NCBI GenBank assembly: GCA_900113995.1
Contig: FORK01000001.1
Span: 93,394 to 157,393, forward strand
Reading direction: 5' to 3'
Length of the DNA: 64,000 nt
Origin: Ruminococcaceae bacterium D5
GTDB lineage: Bacteria; Bacillota; Clostridia; Oscillospirales; Ruminococcaceae
Shown: positions 24,301 to 32,729 of the stretch, piece by piece
How positions within the stretch are numbered: the first letter of the stretch is position 1
Layout: each line of letters begins with the position of its first letter
The notes under the pieces: generated by a model
Told to the model about the DNA's origin: nothing
The model's input: the letters and a program-made list of their open reading frames with translations, nothing else
Database searches by the model: none
Position numbers and translations under genes: made by a program

Positions 24301-26604
24301 TAACTGCCTTGCAGCAGAAATGTCCGAAGCATCAGACATATCTCTAGCCAGTTTTGCTGCACGTTGACGGCTATCAGAGAAAAGCAAAACCTTGCGTCCC
24401 TCGTTAGGAAAACGAACAGGATCACTGTCCTTTCCTGGTACAGCAGGTTGCAGTTGGAACTGCGACTTAATCAAGTTGAAGAAAGACTGATTACCTCGAG
24501 TGCTGAATGAGGTAAGCTGCGATGTAGAAAGTTGATGCCTGCAATGCGGGCAGGTCGGGAAGGTAATGATCTGCGGCCTGCCTTTTGCAGAGTAGTTGCA
24601 GTAGTATAGCTTTCTAATCCATGACTTACCAGCGGAAGCGTCATCCGTAAAGTTGATAAACCCGCTCTTCACATCAAGATAACAGGGTTTGATGGCGTTT
24701 TTACCCTGTTTTGCAGGTAGCTCAAAATCGTCAGTTGGAATAAACAGATGTACTTCTTTCATCCTGTGATCCATTAACTGACCGGGGTAGCGCCACAGGT
24801 ATACATTTCCATGAAGTTCCGAGTCATCTTCAAGGACATAGCCCTTGAAGAATAGCGCACCACAGCGTCTGTCATTATAAAGCTCATAGACCACACTGCC
24901 ACAATGGGGGCAAATCAAATTACCATCAGACAAATAGACCTCACCTAAAGTGAGACCTCCTTCCGAATGAGAACGGCTGCAATTTGCATTGGCACAGGCA
25001 TAAACTCCAGAAATTCCTTTGAAAAGCATATGCATGCGTGCAGGGAAAAGGACAGAACCCTTGGCGTTTTTTGCAAGTGGTGCAATTGCCAGAAGGACAC
25101 TGACCGCTTTTAAAGCATTTTCCTGACTGAGATCCGGGAAGATACCGTAAGACAACTCTCCTAGGGATACTGCATTCCCACGACAATACTTGATGAGTTC
25201 ATGGAACGGGCGATAATAGACAAGATTGTCGTACATCCAGTTGTAGATCGCTTCCAAGGAGTTGATATTCTGGTCAAAGCCTTCCAATTGACACCAGAAC
25301 GACAAGAGCGCAGAAAGCTTTAAGTCATCCTTGTCCTCAAATTGGCTAGGATCTGAGCTTAAGAGAAGCTCAGCGGGTATGTCATATTTCAACTGACCAT
25401 CAATGACTTCTCTTTCGCCGGTGAGATAGCAAAACCGGGTTGCTTTGTCGGAGGCAGTAAGCTCATTTGCAAACTTCATTACTGAATCAACGTCTTGCTG
25501 ATTCTTGTTGGGCATACTTGCGGTTGTAAGTATAAATTGCACGCGGTCACGGCTAATGCCAAGTTTATGGAAAAGTCTGCGAATCAGCAACGCAACTTCA
25601 CCGCCTGATGAACCACGGTACATGTGTGCTTCATCAATAACAAACAGCAATTTGTTCTCGTTGTTCGAAGCAAGCCACTCGCGAGTATCATCCCAGATTT
25701 TCTGTTCTCTAGGGCGCAGCAACATATATTCCAGCATAGAATAGTTTGTGATGAGAATGTCTGGGCAAAATTGCTGCATTTCAAAGCGGGTTATTAGCTC
25801 TGCGTCCTCATCGTTTGGAATATGCCTACTCTCATGAAGTCCTTGCAGAAACTGATGCATATCTGCCTTTGCGGGGATCTTTCCCTCTTTGAGAAGGTGA
25901 TTGAAGTATTCTTGTTCAGAATCACTTTGCGGGAAAGACATTCTGGCCAAAGTTTTTTCAAGTTTTCTGTCCTGTTCTGTAGAAGGCTGCGCTCCAGGGT
26001 ATGGGGTTCGACCAGTATACATACCAAATTGGGGACGGCGAACTTCGTCACCGCAGGTGTTTCTGAATATCTTGATAAACTTCTTATCAGGATCTCCAAT
26101 CATCCTTCTGAGTCGGCTAACCTGATCTGAAACCAGAGCGTTCATGGGATACATAACAATTGTGCGAACGCCTCGTTTTGCCCATGATTCTTTGGAGTTT
26201 CTCGCTTCATCAGCCATCTTCGCAAGAAGCGGCCACATAAAACACTCCGTTTTACCAGAACCAGTACCCGTTGACACAAACAGGTTTTCACCTCTGGTTG
26301 CCGCTTCAAGCGCAGATATCTGGTGAGCAAATGGAGATGGAAAAACCCCGATGCCCGCTTCTGCCAACTGTAAGAAATAATCTTTCAGCCAAGGTTCTAT
26401 GGATGCTGTTTCAATGCCGTTTTGGACAGTAACATATGCCGGAGATGACTCAATAAAGGGTTTCTGGTAAAGCAGTCCCTCATCATCAATATGATCGCTT
26501 AAGGCAGAGAGCAGGAGAGGAGACTTTCCGAAATACTGTGATTTAATATAGTCTTCCAACTCCGTTCGCAACTGCTTATGAACAGAATTCGCTCCGTTTG
26601 GCAT
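21358..26604 (-). CDS. Very large SF2 helicase with DUF1998/MZB C-terminus, DruE-like (Druantia signature protein)
   Basis: 1748 residues, within the usual size of Druantia DruE. Motif I STGTGSGKTE is at 111-120, with the Q-like FPSPFAHQISALE before it; DEAH (VIDEAHMYRG) is at 324-327; TTMEVGIDIGS is near 1100 and QQRAGRAGRRG near 1130. Between the lobes are several zinc-finger pairs (ICPHCGS, CEQCSE...CPSCGS, CPECGW...CPFCGN). The C-terminus has CDCGSACSKCLKHYRN followed by H..LDR..ALQLLEWG, the four-Cys MZB/DUF1998 module also seen in DrmB. The start codon overlaps the previous stop (TGATG), with GGAGGG upstream. Last gene of a four-gene coupled unit. A DpdJ-type helicase is a less likely alternative. 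Confidence 0.85.
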   Translation of the reverse strand: MPNGANSVHKQLRTELEDYIKSQYFGKSPLLLSALSDHIDDEGLLYQKPFIESSPAYVTVQNGIETASIEPWLKDYFLQLAEAGIGVFPSPFAHQISALEAATRGENLFVSTGTGSGKTECFMWPLLAKMADEARNSKESWAKRGVRTIVMYPMNALVSDQVSRLRRMIGDPDKKFIKIFRNTCGDEVRRPQFGMYTGRTPYPGAQPSTEQDRKLEKTLARMSFPQSDSEQEYFNHLLKEGKIPAKADMHQFLQGLHESRHIPNDEDAELITRFEMQQFCPDILITNYSMLEYMLLRPREQKIWDDTREWLASNNENKLLFVIDEAHMYRGSSGGEVALLIRRLFHKLGISRDRVQFILTTASMPNKNQQDVDSVMKFANELTASDKATRFCYLTGEREVIDGQLKYDIPAELLLSSDPSQFEDKDDLKLSALLSFWCQLEGFDQNINSLEAIYNWMYDNLVYYRPFHELIKYCRGNAVSLGELSYGIFPDLSQENALKAVSVLLAIAPLAKNAKGSVLFPARMHMLFKGISGVYACANANCSRSHSEGGLTLGEVYLSDGNLICPHCGSVVYELYNDRRCGALFFKGYVLEDDSELHGNVYLWRYPGQLMDHRMKEVHLFIPTDDFELPAKQGKNAIKPCYLDVKSGFINFTDDASAGKSWIRKLYYCNYSAKGRPQIITFPTCPHCRHQLSTSQLTSFSTRGNQSFFNLIKSQFQLQPAVPGKDSDPVRFPNEGRKVLLFSDSRQRAAKLARDMSDASDISAARQLFAIAIKTMEEQTVEQSMNTLYDYFCLAAGQRHVQMFHADERTKFAEDCASALNNYNRCVKRGRDYAPRFTIANAPVQMQEYLLRLFAGGYNTLYDSATSWIEPTDQALFDAVDALEENHVTVTDEEFINLFNAWILSICDMSTALGHTINDTVRLKVRPKRGGYGLDKDWEFSKVIREIMGWSDGNETEMAWKRVLKEAFLDSAQPDNGKLYIDLSRVKTRYDATHVWYKCEQCSELTPFFLKGRCPSCGSTHIHKMESDEYEALSFWRRPVADAVQGEPIHVIDTEEHTAQLSHKDQRDDLWSKTEQYELRFQDLIQDGETPVDILSSTTTMEVGIDIGSLVAVGLRNIPPMRENYQQRAGRAGRRGSSLSTIVTFCEDGPHDTLYFNDPIPMFRGDPRRPWIDVRSEKLLQRHLAMVVLQEFLAEKHMSLDTVPAAVFLEDFLDSFKNYLASYSVDKDKLLLPIGVVFHYSEFADELEEALDTLKEKCHAHPELFGVDEGAKEGDAKVLLDALYEEGIIPTYSFPKNVVSTYIPDMNGKILYEVERGLDVAIGEYAPGRAIVVDKQTYQIGGFYYPGSERHYGQSLTPARAYAEDPNYVKQIISCPECGWFGLMEENTKQCPFCGNDDLKITREMMRPWGFAPRNAEAIPDVQLSEEYTAVQQPLYSTLPDAEEMKLAPGCKNIRIASRTNQRIIMLNKGSDDKGFMVCKDCGAAMPGDDISVLNDVNRPYKSKYARSRCRHGNSFNVNLGYDFITDMLVLEFTIDDKVIDARRNDNPWLNRAAQSLAEALRLVASKKLDVEFTELVTGYRLRTGAEASYVDIYLYDSLSSGAGYAVSVADAIAELLSDMKELLSSCDCGSACSKCLKHYRNQYVHGMLDRFAALQLLEWGVDGIKASPIKPETQINMIMPLANILKQSGCEITADSEITATGRRIKKKIVIYPAMWVEPHATNTIFVSDAYIKYAKPYAVQKILDNI

Positions 26605-27614
26605 CAGATTGTCCCTCCTTTAAATTCATATCCCTCATCAGATAGAATATTTTTAATGGCTGTAAAGACTTCTATTGAGAGTTTTCGCCTAAAATTGCAC
26701 GGGAGTGATGTGCATATCTCAGGCCAGCTATAGAGTTTTAAAAACTCAAGTTCACGTGGTGGGAGCAAATAATTCATATGTACATGGACTAATGCTCCAT
26801 CCTCGAAATACTCTATTGGCGGCAATGTTCCATAGGTTGAGAGACAAGCACATGCAAGCGATCTGTAATTGTAGGACTCTACCTGCCACTGTGGGAGCGG
26901 GCTGACTTCCATCGTGGTGCCATAATAGCGGTAAAGATAGTATAACTGTGAACCTTTCATTCCGGTTCGAAGAATCGAAACAGTACCAGTCGTATCTGGC
27001 TTGTTTACCCAGTACCCTTGGGAGAAGGGCGGTTTTAAGCGAAGGTACTCTGTATTTTGCTCAAACGACAGATCGGATTTCCAAGAAGCAGCAGACAGCG
27101 TTATACGCCACAATGTTTGTAAATTCTCTTGGTCGAGACCGAACATTGCCTTTATCTTATCTGTATTTTTTGCTCCATACTGTTTTGAATAAAATCCAAT
27201 ACCGGATACACAGGAAATACTATCCAGAGCAATACCTCTTTGAAATAAGATATCACCAAACGGTTCTTCATGCTTCATTGATGGAACTATTCGGTTGGGG
27301 CGGTGATAAACCACGCCAGTGCTTAAGAATTGGTCTGCAATCTCATCTTCGAGCTCTTCAGAAACATATGGTAAGCTGCCAGACAGCTCCGGGTACATTG
27401 ATTTGTAATTTGCAAGCATGCTGCGGACTTTCCTTTTTAAGTGCACAATGGAAATGGTGCCTTCTTCCGAGTCGTCCCAGAGCGAAGCATAAGCCATCAT
27501 TCCACAGATACTATACACCAGACGAGTTTTCCATTCGTTCTCTGTTTCTCGTGCTCCTTTGCAGATATGATACTTGTGCGCCACTGACGAAAGCAGCCCA
27601 TTATACTTATTCAT
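26604..27614 (-). CDS. Unknown protein of the DruE-like cassette
   Basis: 336 residues; no domain recognised. It is mixed alpha/beta, without membrane spans or an obvious nuclease triad; Trp/Tyr-rich segments (YLYRYYGTTMEVSPLPQW) suggest a compact globular fold. Its start overlaps the stop of the 921-residue gene (TAATG), and its stop overlaps the DruE-like start (TGATG), so the three are translationally coupled and probably form a complex in fixed ratio. I do not recognise it as any Druantia, DISARM or Dpd component, but I cannot exclude distant similarity. Confidence 0.75.
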   Translation of the reverse strand: MNKYNGLLSSVAHKYHICKGARETENEWKTRLVYSICGMMAYASLWDDSEEGTISIVHLKRKVRSMLANYKSMYPELSGSLPYVSEELEDEIADQFLSTGVVYHRPNRIVPSMKHEEPFGDILFQRGIALDSISCVSGIGFYSKQYGAKNTDKIKAMFGLDQENLQTLWRITLSAASWKSDLSFEQNTEYLRLKPPFSQGYWVNKPDTTGTVSILRTGMKGSQLYYLYRYYGTTMEVSPLPQWQVESYNYRSLACACLSTYGTLPPIEYFEDGALVHVHMNYLLPPRELEFLKLYSWPEICTSLPCNFRRKLSIEVFTAIKNILSDEGYEFKGGTI

Positions 27615-30379
27615 TAGAATTCTCCTAAAACATACTGCAGATCACGCTTGAGGCCTTCAGAAATTGCGATACCCTTTTGAGGATCAGCAATCGCCTCTGT
27701 GAGTTCATTAATTTCCAGTGAAGCATAAGCAATAGGAAGAACAGCATATAAGAAGTCCTCATCCGTTGTTGTTGCAGAGTAAATGCCGTGCATCGTAGCA
27801 ACAAGTCTGTTGATTCGGTTCCTGACTAACGAACCTATCTTTAATTTTGAAAGGACCCTTAAATCTTTACGTGTACCCTTTGGCGTTGAGTAGGCTTTGA
27901 AGTCCTCAGCAAAATAACCTCCATAGTATTTTCCGGTAGCTTTTTCATCCACAAAAAACTCTGTAAACAACGGTAGCATAAATCCGTACAGGCTCTTTGG
28001 CTCAACTTGGATATCTTCTGCATATGGATGGGTGGCAACATAGAAAATATCTTTTTGAGAAAGAATCTCCGGGAGTCTGTTCATCCAGCCACTTGCAAGA
28101 AGATTGTTGATTATCACAATGTCTTCGCCATCGGTGCCAATTTCAGTGATTACCTGATTGCAATAACCGCCCTCACAGCAGAGCATTCCATATTTATGAC
28201 CTGTTACGGCTGCGCTGAATGCTTGAACAATGTCAATTGCATTAGGGCCAACAAGAAAAATTGGCTGTTTTTCGATATAGGCAGCGCAGAGGAACGCGGC
28301 TAGGCTGCTTCTGTATTTTTCTGCTACACCAGCTTCCTTGAGCTCAAATGCGGCTGTATTAATGACATCTGCCCAAGAGTGATGAGCTTCGAGATCATTT
28401 AGATCATCGAATGCTGAAAAAGTGTGATATGGGGCAATAACAGGTTTGGACGAAATTTCAACTGCGGCAGGAGTCTCTGTGGCTGCAACTTGAATCGGTT
28501 GTCCACCAACAAAAGCCATATTTGCAATGAAATCTGCCGCGTGTTCGCGTGCCTTTTGTATTCTTTCAGCAACTGCTACTTCAACATCCTCAGCCAGTTT
28601 TTCCTTTTCTGCTATGACACCGGCAAGACGTTCTTCTTCCGATTTTGTTTTATTAAACGCTTCTTGCGCTTCGAATAAACTAACAGTAGCAGATTTTAAC
28701 TGGGCATCAAGTGAATCGAGTTTCTTCTGGGCTTCAGCTAATAAACTCTTATTCTCTGCTTCCCAATCCGTACGAATGAGTGCTTTTATTCTTTCCTGAA
28801 GTTCAGTACTTGCAGAAATAGCAGAGAGGATTATTTCGTCTTCTAAACTATCTCCATCAACGTATTTCCAGACCACATTTAGGAATTCATCCAGCAATTC
28901 TTTAGCAGCGGAATTGGAGCAACGGCACGCAGTCTCAATCTTGCACGTTATGTCGTCAACCGGAATTGAACTGAGAAAATCCTTGAAGGTTCTATACTCG
29001 GCACGAGTCAACCCTCTTGTTTTATATGTACCCCAAGAAATTGAAGAGAAAACGATATTCTTTACAATATCAAGTGGACTTTTCAATTGATAAAGCTTAC
29101 TTGGAAGACCAGCAAACGCATTTCTATAGAAAGAAAGCCCATTATCCAAACGCAAAATGTTGCCACCAGTAAATTCATATACTGGTACTTCAATGCAATC
29201 TTCAGCAAAGGCAGTTTTTCCATTAACCGTGTTGAGTTCTTGGGTGTTGCACAGAATGCCCATGTACTGTCCTTTGGATGCATAAAAGGCGAACATGACT
29301 CTATGACTATGAGGTTGGTATTCGATTCCGTTTTTCAGCAGATTGATCAGGTTGTCAAGGTTTGATGCTTCTGAAATGGTAACGACTTCAATGGCATCAA
29401 GGTCCATGTTGTACCGGGATAATATATAATCCTTGGAAGGGTCCTTCTCATTCGGAGTTGCGGACCAAGTCCAAATGCCATAAAAACCGTCATTGGAAGG
29501 GCCGTCCTTATAGAAAATCTTGTCTCTATTTGTGAAGTACGGCGGAACATCTTCACTTTTGCGGAAAATGTGATAGTGCCCATTATGACTCAAATCAGCA
29601 TAACGAATAAGCCATTTCTGCCCATTGTAATCTGAGATAACACTACATAAAGAAACGATTTCATCGCTACCAACTGAGGGCAGAACAGAAGTATCTGTAT
29701 CGTCAAACTGTGCGAGATAATCGGCATCGTCACTTTTAGCAGCGGTAGGAGCAGTCTGCAACTCAGTAATTCTCTCTTGCGCCTCAGCTAACAAGGATTC
29801 CAATGTGTCTTTATCCTGTTCAAGCTCTTGTATTTTCCGTTCGTATTCTGCCTTTATAGTATTAACTCTCTGCTGAGTAGCAGCAATTTGATCGAGTAGA
29901 TGGCGTTTTTCTTCTTCCATAATCTTAATACGGTCAGCCACTTCCGCATTCCTTGCACGCTCAGATTTGATGCTCTCCATTCTTTCTTGAAGTTTAGAGC
30001 GGGCATCCGTATCCAAAGTTTTTCCTGCAAGTTTGAGGTATAAATCAACATTATTGGCAAAGACGGAGTCAAGCATAGTCGTTGCCAATGCAATGTCATG
30101 CGTTGAACCTTCCCTTTCAAGCCCCTCTATGTTTTCCTGAATTTCCTTAAGCCAGATCTTTACCTTTGTATTGGCCCACATTGCAATAAAGGGCTTGTCA
30201 ACATTGACTATAGCAATCGAAAGCGCTTGCTGCTCTGTCAATGATTTGGCTCTGAATCCTTTTCGTATTTTCGAGAATTCCTGTTCGTTTCTTTTGAAGA
30301 GTTCTTTGAAATCTCTACCAGTGATAATTCCGCAGAGGATTGATTTCTCTTCCTGAGTAAGAAGATCAATGTAATTCAT
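27614..30379 (-). CDS. Coiled-coil protein with a degenerate AAA-like C-terminal domain
   Basis: 921 residues. Two long coiled coils lie near 130-215 (SKLQERMESIKSERARNAEV; QELEQDKDTLESLLAEAQER) and near 560-640. Between them is a beta-rich region (YHIFRKSEDVPPYF, DGFYGIWTWSATP). The C-terminal 250 residues follow the order of an AAA module, but its key residues are gone: the P-loop position reads IFLVGPNAIDIVQAF with no GKT, and the Walker B position reads DIVIINNL instead of an acidic pair. It is probably a structural or sensing partner, not an ATPase. AAGGAGA before the ATG sets the start. Second gene of the coupled four-gene unit. Confidence 0.75.
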   Translation of the reverse strand: MNYIDLLTQEEKSILCGIITGRDFKELFKRNEQEFSKIRKGFRAKSLTEQQALSIAIVNVDKPFIAMWANTKVKIWLKEIQENIEGLEREGSTHDIALATTMLDSVFANNVDLYLKLAGKTLDTDARSKLQERMESIKSERARNAEVADRIKIMEEEKRHLLDQIAATQQRVNTIKAEYERKIQELEQDKDTLESLLAEAQERITELQTAPTAAKSDDADYLAQFDDTDTSVLPSVGSDEIVSLCSVISDYNGQKWLIRYADLSHNGHYHIFRKSEDVPPYFTNRDKIFYKDGPSNDGFYGIWTWSATPNEKDPSKDYILSRYNMDLDAIEVVTISEASNLDNLINLLKNGIEYQPHSHRVMFAFYASKGQYMGILCNTQELNTVNGKTAFAEDCIEVPVYEFTGGNILRLDNGLSFYRNAFAGLPSKLYQLKSPLDIVKNIVFSSISWGTYKTRGLTRAEYRTFKDFLSSIPVDDITCKIETACRCSNSAAKELLDEFLNVVWKYVDGDSLEDEIILSAISASTELQERIKALIRTDWEAENKSLLAEAQKKLDSLDAQLKSATVSLFEAQEAFNKTKSEEERLAGVIAEKEKLAEDVEVAVAERIQKAREHAADFIANMAFVGGQPIQVAATETPAAVEISSKPVIAPYHTFSAFDDLNDLEAHHSWADVINTAAFELKEAGVAEKYRSSLAAFLCAAYIEKQPIFLVGPNAIDIVQAFSAAVTGHKYGMLCCEGGYCNQVITEIGTDGEDIVIINNLLASGWMNRLPEILSQKDIFYVATHPYAEDIQVEPKSLYGFMLPLFTEFFVDEKATGKYYGGYFAEDFKAYSTPKGTRKDLRVLSKLKIGSLVRNRINRLVATMHGIYSATTTDEDFLYAVLPIAYASLEINELTEAIADPQKGIAISEGLKRDLQYVLGEF

Positions 30380-30390
30380 AATACATCTCC

Positions 30391-31950
30391 TTATCTATTC
30401 GTATTCATGTTGCGATAGGCTTCTTGCAATCTCCGGTATGATTGCTCATTAATGGTGCCATTTTTAATACATTTTCGTATCCACTGGCATACCTGCGGAT
30501 AGCAATTCATGCCCGCCAACATATTTCGCAAAGAGTGCGGAGCTGGGATTGTTGCCCCTGATACATTAGTAATTCGCTTCAGAATTTCAATTTCGTCATT
30601 AACAACGATGGGCTGTTGTTTCTTGAAATCGATTTGCCAGTTGACATCAAGGCCAATGACAACCTGAACGCTTAAACCGTAGGATAGTCCGTCCAGCTCG
30701 ATATATTTGTCAGCGGATATTTTTTGCTTATCAACAACACGGTTATTGTTGGAGATAATAAGCTCGCCATCAAATGTTGATTTGAAGCGCAGTGTTTTGT
30801 TGTGTGGTAGAGTATCGGTCTCGCCAGGATCAACCTCAGTACCTGCAATATCGGTTACTGAAACTTCTGGATGCAAACCTACTTGGTCAAGAGGCTCTTT
30901 CCAAAGGTATGTATATTGTAAAGCTTGAGTACGGCCAGCAGATATCAATTGCTGCCTACCGGAGCAAAACACCTCATATAGTTTTGGCTGAGATGAATTG
31001 TAATTTAGCTGACGAACTGTCACTGAAGGAAATGTTTTAACTGCAGCTACATTACCATCGACAAGCATATACATACTGTTTTGATTGTGCTTAACAATAT
31101 AATTTCCTTCGACAAATAACGGCCATACCGGTTGCAATGAAACAGGGTGATCTGTCAGCCGACAATGGAAGTCGAGATAGAATCGGGCTGCATCTTCATT
31201 AAATGCAGATGCAGAAACCACATAGAGAGTCCAAGTTTCCCACCCGATTCGTTTTTGCATGATTTCTTGAATTCGCACGCTGCTGAATGACTCCCTATAG
31301 ATGTAGCCACGTTTTAGCAGGTAGTATTCTTTATCAATCTCAACATCGGAATCATATGAGAGTTTTTTGCCGGAAACTTTTTCAAACAACGTGCCGTCCG
31401 GATCAATACCTTTAATTTCTGCTGGCCAGAATTCACGTAATTTTTCGTTTCCATTTTGAAAACCGAGCGTGTATTTTTCAAATGGTCTTTCACCGATCGG
31501 AAGATATGTGATGCTGTCGCAATTCAGGCGTTCTTTGGTGAACACATAGCGTACATCAGATACTCCCTTTGGTCTAATTTCTATACAGAAGTCCTTACTG
31601 AGCAAACTTATTGGCGCACGAATCAAACCGACTTCAAAACTGAAAGAAGATGAGGATACGTTTGTAATACGGATTGGTAAATCGTGTTCCTGAGAACCGT
31701 AAGAGATTGAATAGCCAGCTCCGAATGTGCGCTCAGGACAATCCTTACTTTTTTCATAAGAACTGTGTCTGAAATGACGTGTTTTCTCTCCACCTTTAGT
31801 AAGCCCAACATACTGGCCACAGAGTTCACACATAAACAGACCGCTATGAGCAGATACAGTTCCACCCGGATGCAATCTGGCGGCTTGCTCTGCTGTGATT
31901 CGCTTCCAGCCATTATCCGACCACATACAGACATGTGTTAGTGAAGCCAT
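30391..31950 (-). CDS. Protein with N-terminal CoiA-like zinc-finger segment, first gene of the DruE-like cassette
   Basis: 519 residues. Near residues 35-65 it has CELCGQYVGLTKGGEKTRHF then RHSS, matching the C..C...G....HF.H pattern of the CoiA N-terminal zinc segment. The rest is beta-rich and unrecognised. The C-terminal end is helical (QSYRRLQEAYRNM). I start it at the ATG at 31950, which has AAGGAGG eight bases upstream; the ATG at 31956 is too close to that site. It lies 11 bases before the 921-residue gene, so the four genes form one unit behind the small xre gene. A nucleic-acid or invader-sensing role is a guess based on the zinc segment. Confidence 0.7.
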   Translation of the reverse strand: MASLTHVCMWSDNGWKRITAEQAARLHPGGTVSAHSGLFMCELCGQYVGLTKGGEKTRHFRHSSYEKSKDCPERTFGAGYSISYGSQEHDLPIRITNVSSSSFSFEVGLIRAPISLLSKDFCIEIRPKGVSDVRYVFTKERLNCDSITYLPIGERPFEKYTLGFQNGNEKLREFWPAEIKGIDPDGTLFEKVSGKKLSYDSDVEIDKEYYLLKRGYIYRESFSSVRIQEIMQKRIGWETWTLYVVSASAFNEDAARFYLDFHCRLTDHPVSLQPVWPLFVEGNYIVKHNQNSMYMLVDGNVAAVKTFPSVTVRQLNYNSSQPKLYEVFCSGRQQLISAGRTQALQYTYLWKEPLDQVGLHPEVSVTDIAGTEVDPGETDTLPHNKTLRFKSTFDGELIISNNNRVVDKQKISADKYIELDGLSYGLSVQVVIGLDVNWQIDFKKQQPIVVNDEIEILKRITNVSGATIPAPHSLRNMLAGMNCYPQVCQWIRKCIKNGTINEQSYRRLQEAYRNMNTNR

Positions 31951-32012
31951 ATGCATTCCTCCTTGTGTCGTTTTCTGGGTTCCTCAAGTTTTTCATTCTG
32001 GTCTTACAATTT

Positions 32013-32090
32013 GGAGGGATTTTACATTATCTTTTGCTGTTTATATCTTGCTTTCGTCAGGCAAAATCTCCATAATATCATCCAGCGTAC
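32013..32090 (-). repeat. Copy B of the repeat flanking the DruE-like cassette
   Basis: Contains the last codons of the small xre gene and the promoter side of the cassette. On the minus strand it holds TGTAAAAT and AAATTGTAA separated by about six bases, an arrangement kept in copy A, so it may be an operator or promoter shared by both cassettes. Confidence 0.65.
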
Positions 32091-32256
32091 AATCCATCGC
32101 CGCACATATCTTAGCAAGCACCTCGGTGGTGACATGGCCGCCTTTTCCCATTTTGGTGACGGAAGCCGTACTGATACCGGCTTTCGTGCAGAGGTCTTTT
32201 TTCTTCATGTCTTTGTCGATCAGCATTTTCCAGAGCTTTTTATAACTGACTGCCAT
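32041..32256 (-). CDS. Small Xre/Cro-type repressor in front of the DruE-like cassette
   Basis: 71 residues, essentially one helix-turn-helix domain: VSYKKLWKMLIDKDMKKKDL, AGISTASVTKMGKGGHVTTE and LAKICAAMDCTLDDIMEI. AGGAGGAG upstream supports the ATG at 32256; a 17-codon N-terminal extension has no such support. Small repressors of this type often control toxin, defence or mobile-element units and probably govern the cassette that follows 90 bases downstream. The decayed xre tail upstream of the PLD-helicase suggests that unit once had its own copy. Confidence 0.85.
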   Translation of the reverse strand: MAVSYKKLWKMLIDKDMKKKDLCTKAGISTASVTKMGKGGHVTTEVLAKICAAMDCTLDDIMEILPDESKI

Positions 32257-32729
32257 AAGGAATCTCCTCCTGATAAACAAAATGTGCCCTGCCGTTTGGC
32301 AGAGCACTAATTCATTGTGCTTGCAGCCAAGCGCAACAGCGCTTAGCAGCGTTGTAAATAATTATGACACAAGTTTCGACAAATTACAATACGAAATGAT
32401 TTATCCGCATGATTTTTCAAAAATATTTTGGAAATAATCGCATCCGTTGCCATTTCGGTAGCCCAGCTGTCTGTGCCGCTCTTGTTATCATCTCATTTCT
32501 CTGATTATAACTGAGGTTTATCAAAAATATAGGGCTTGGGAGTATCCCAAATGATAAAATGCACGCTTGGACGGAGGGGGCAGCGCATGCATTTTTTCGG
32601 TGTGTACGGACACCGGATGTGCTTGCTATTCTTCAACACTCTCTGATCCGTGTTATTCAAATTGTCCTGTTTATCGGCCGCATTCTATGATATACTGATA
32701 GCAAATCACCCGGAGGGAGGAGCCTATGC
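32257..32729. other. Divergent intergenic region
   Basis: No gene seen. It separates the xre/defence unit from the rightward gene at 32730. On the plus strand TATACT (32691-32696) could be a -10 for 32730, with a poor -35 (GTTTAT, 16-base spacer). A short AAGCGC/GCGCTT hairpin lies near 32330. The sequence is otherwise AT-rich. Confidence 0.4.

Noticed and set aside
21358..31950. Calling the four-gene cassette DISARM or Dpd
   Set aside because: No DrmMI/MII methyltransferase, and the DUF1998 part is fused to the helicase; no DpdA-type transglycosylase or queuosine-like genes.
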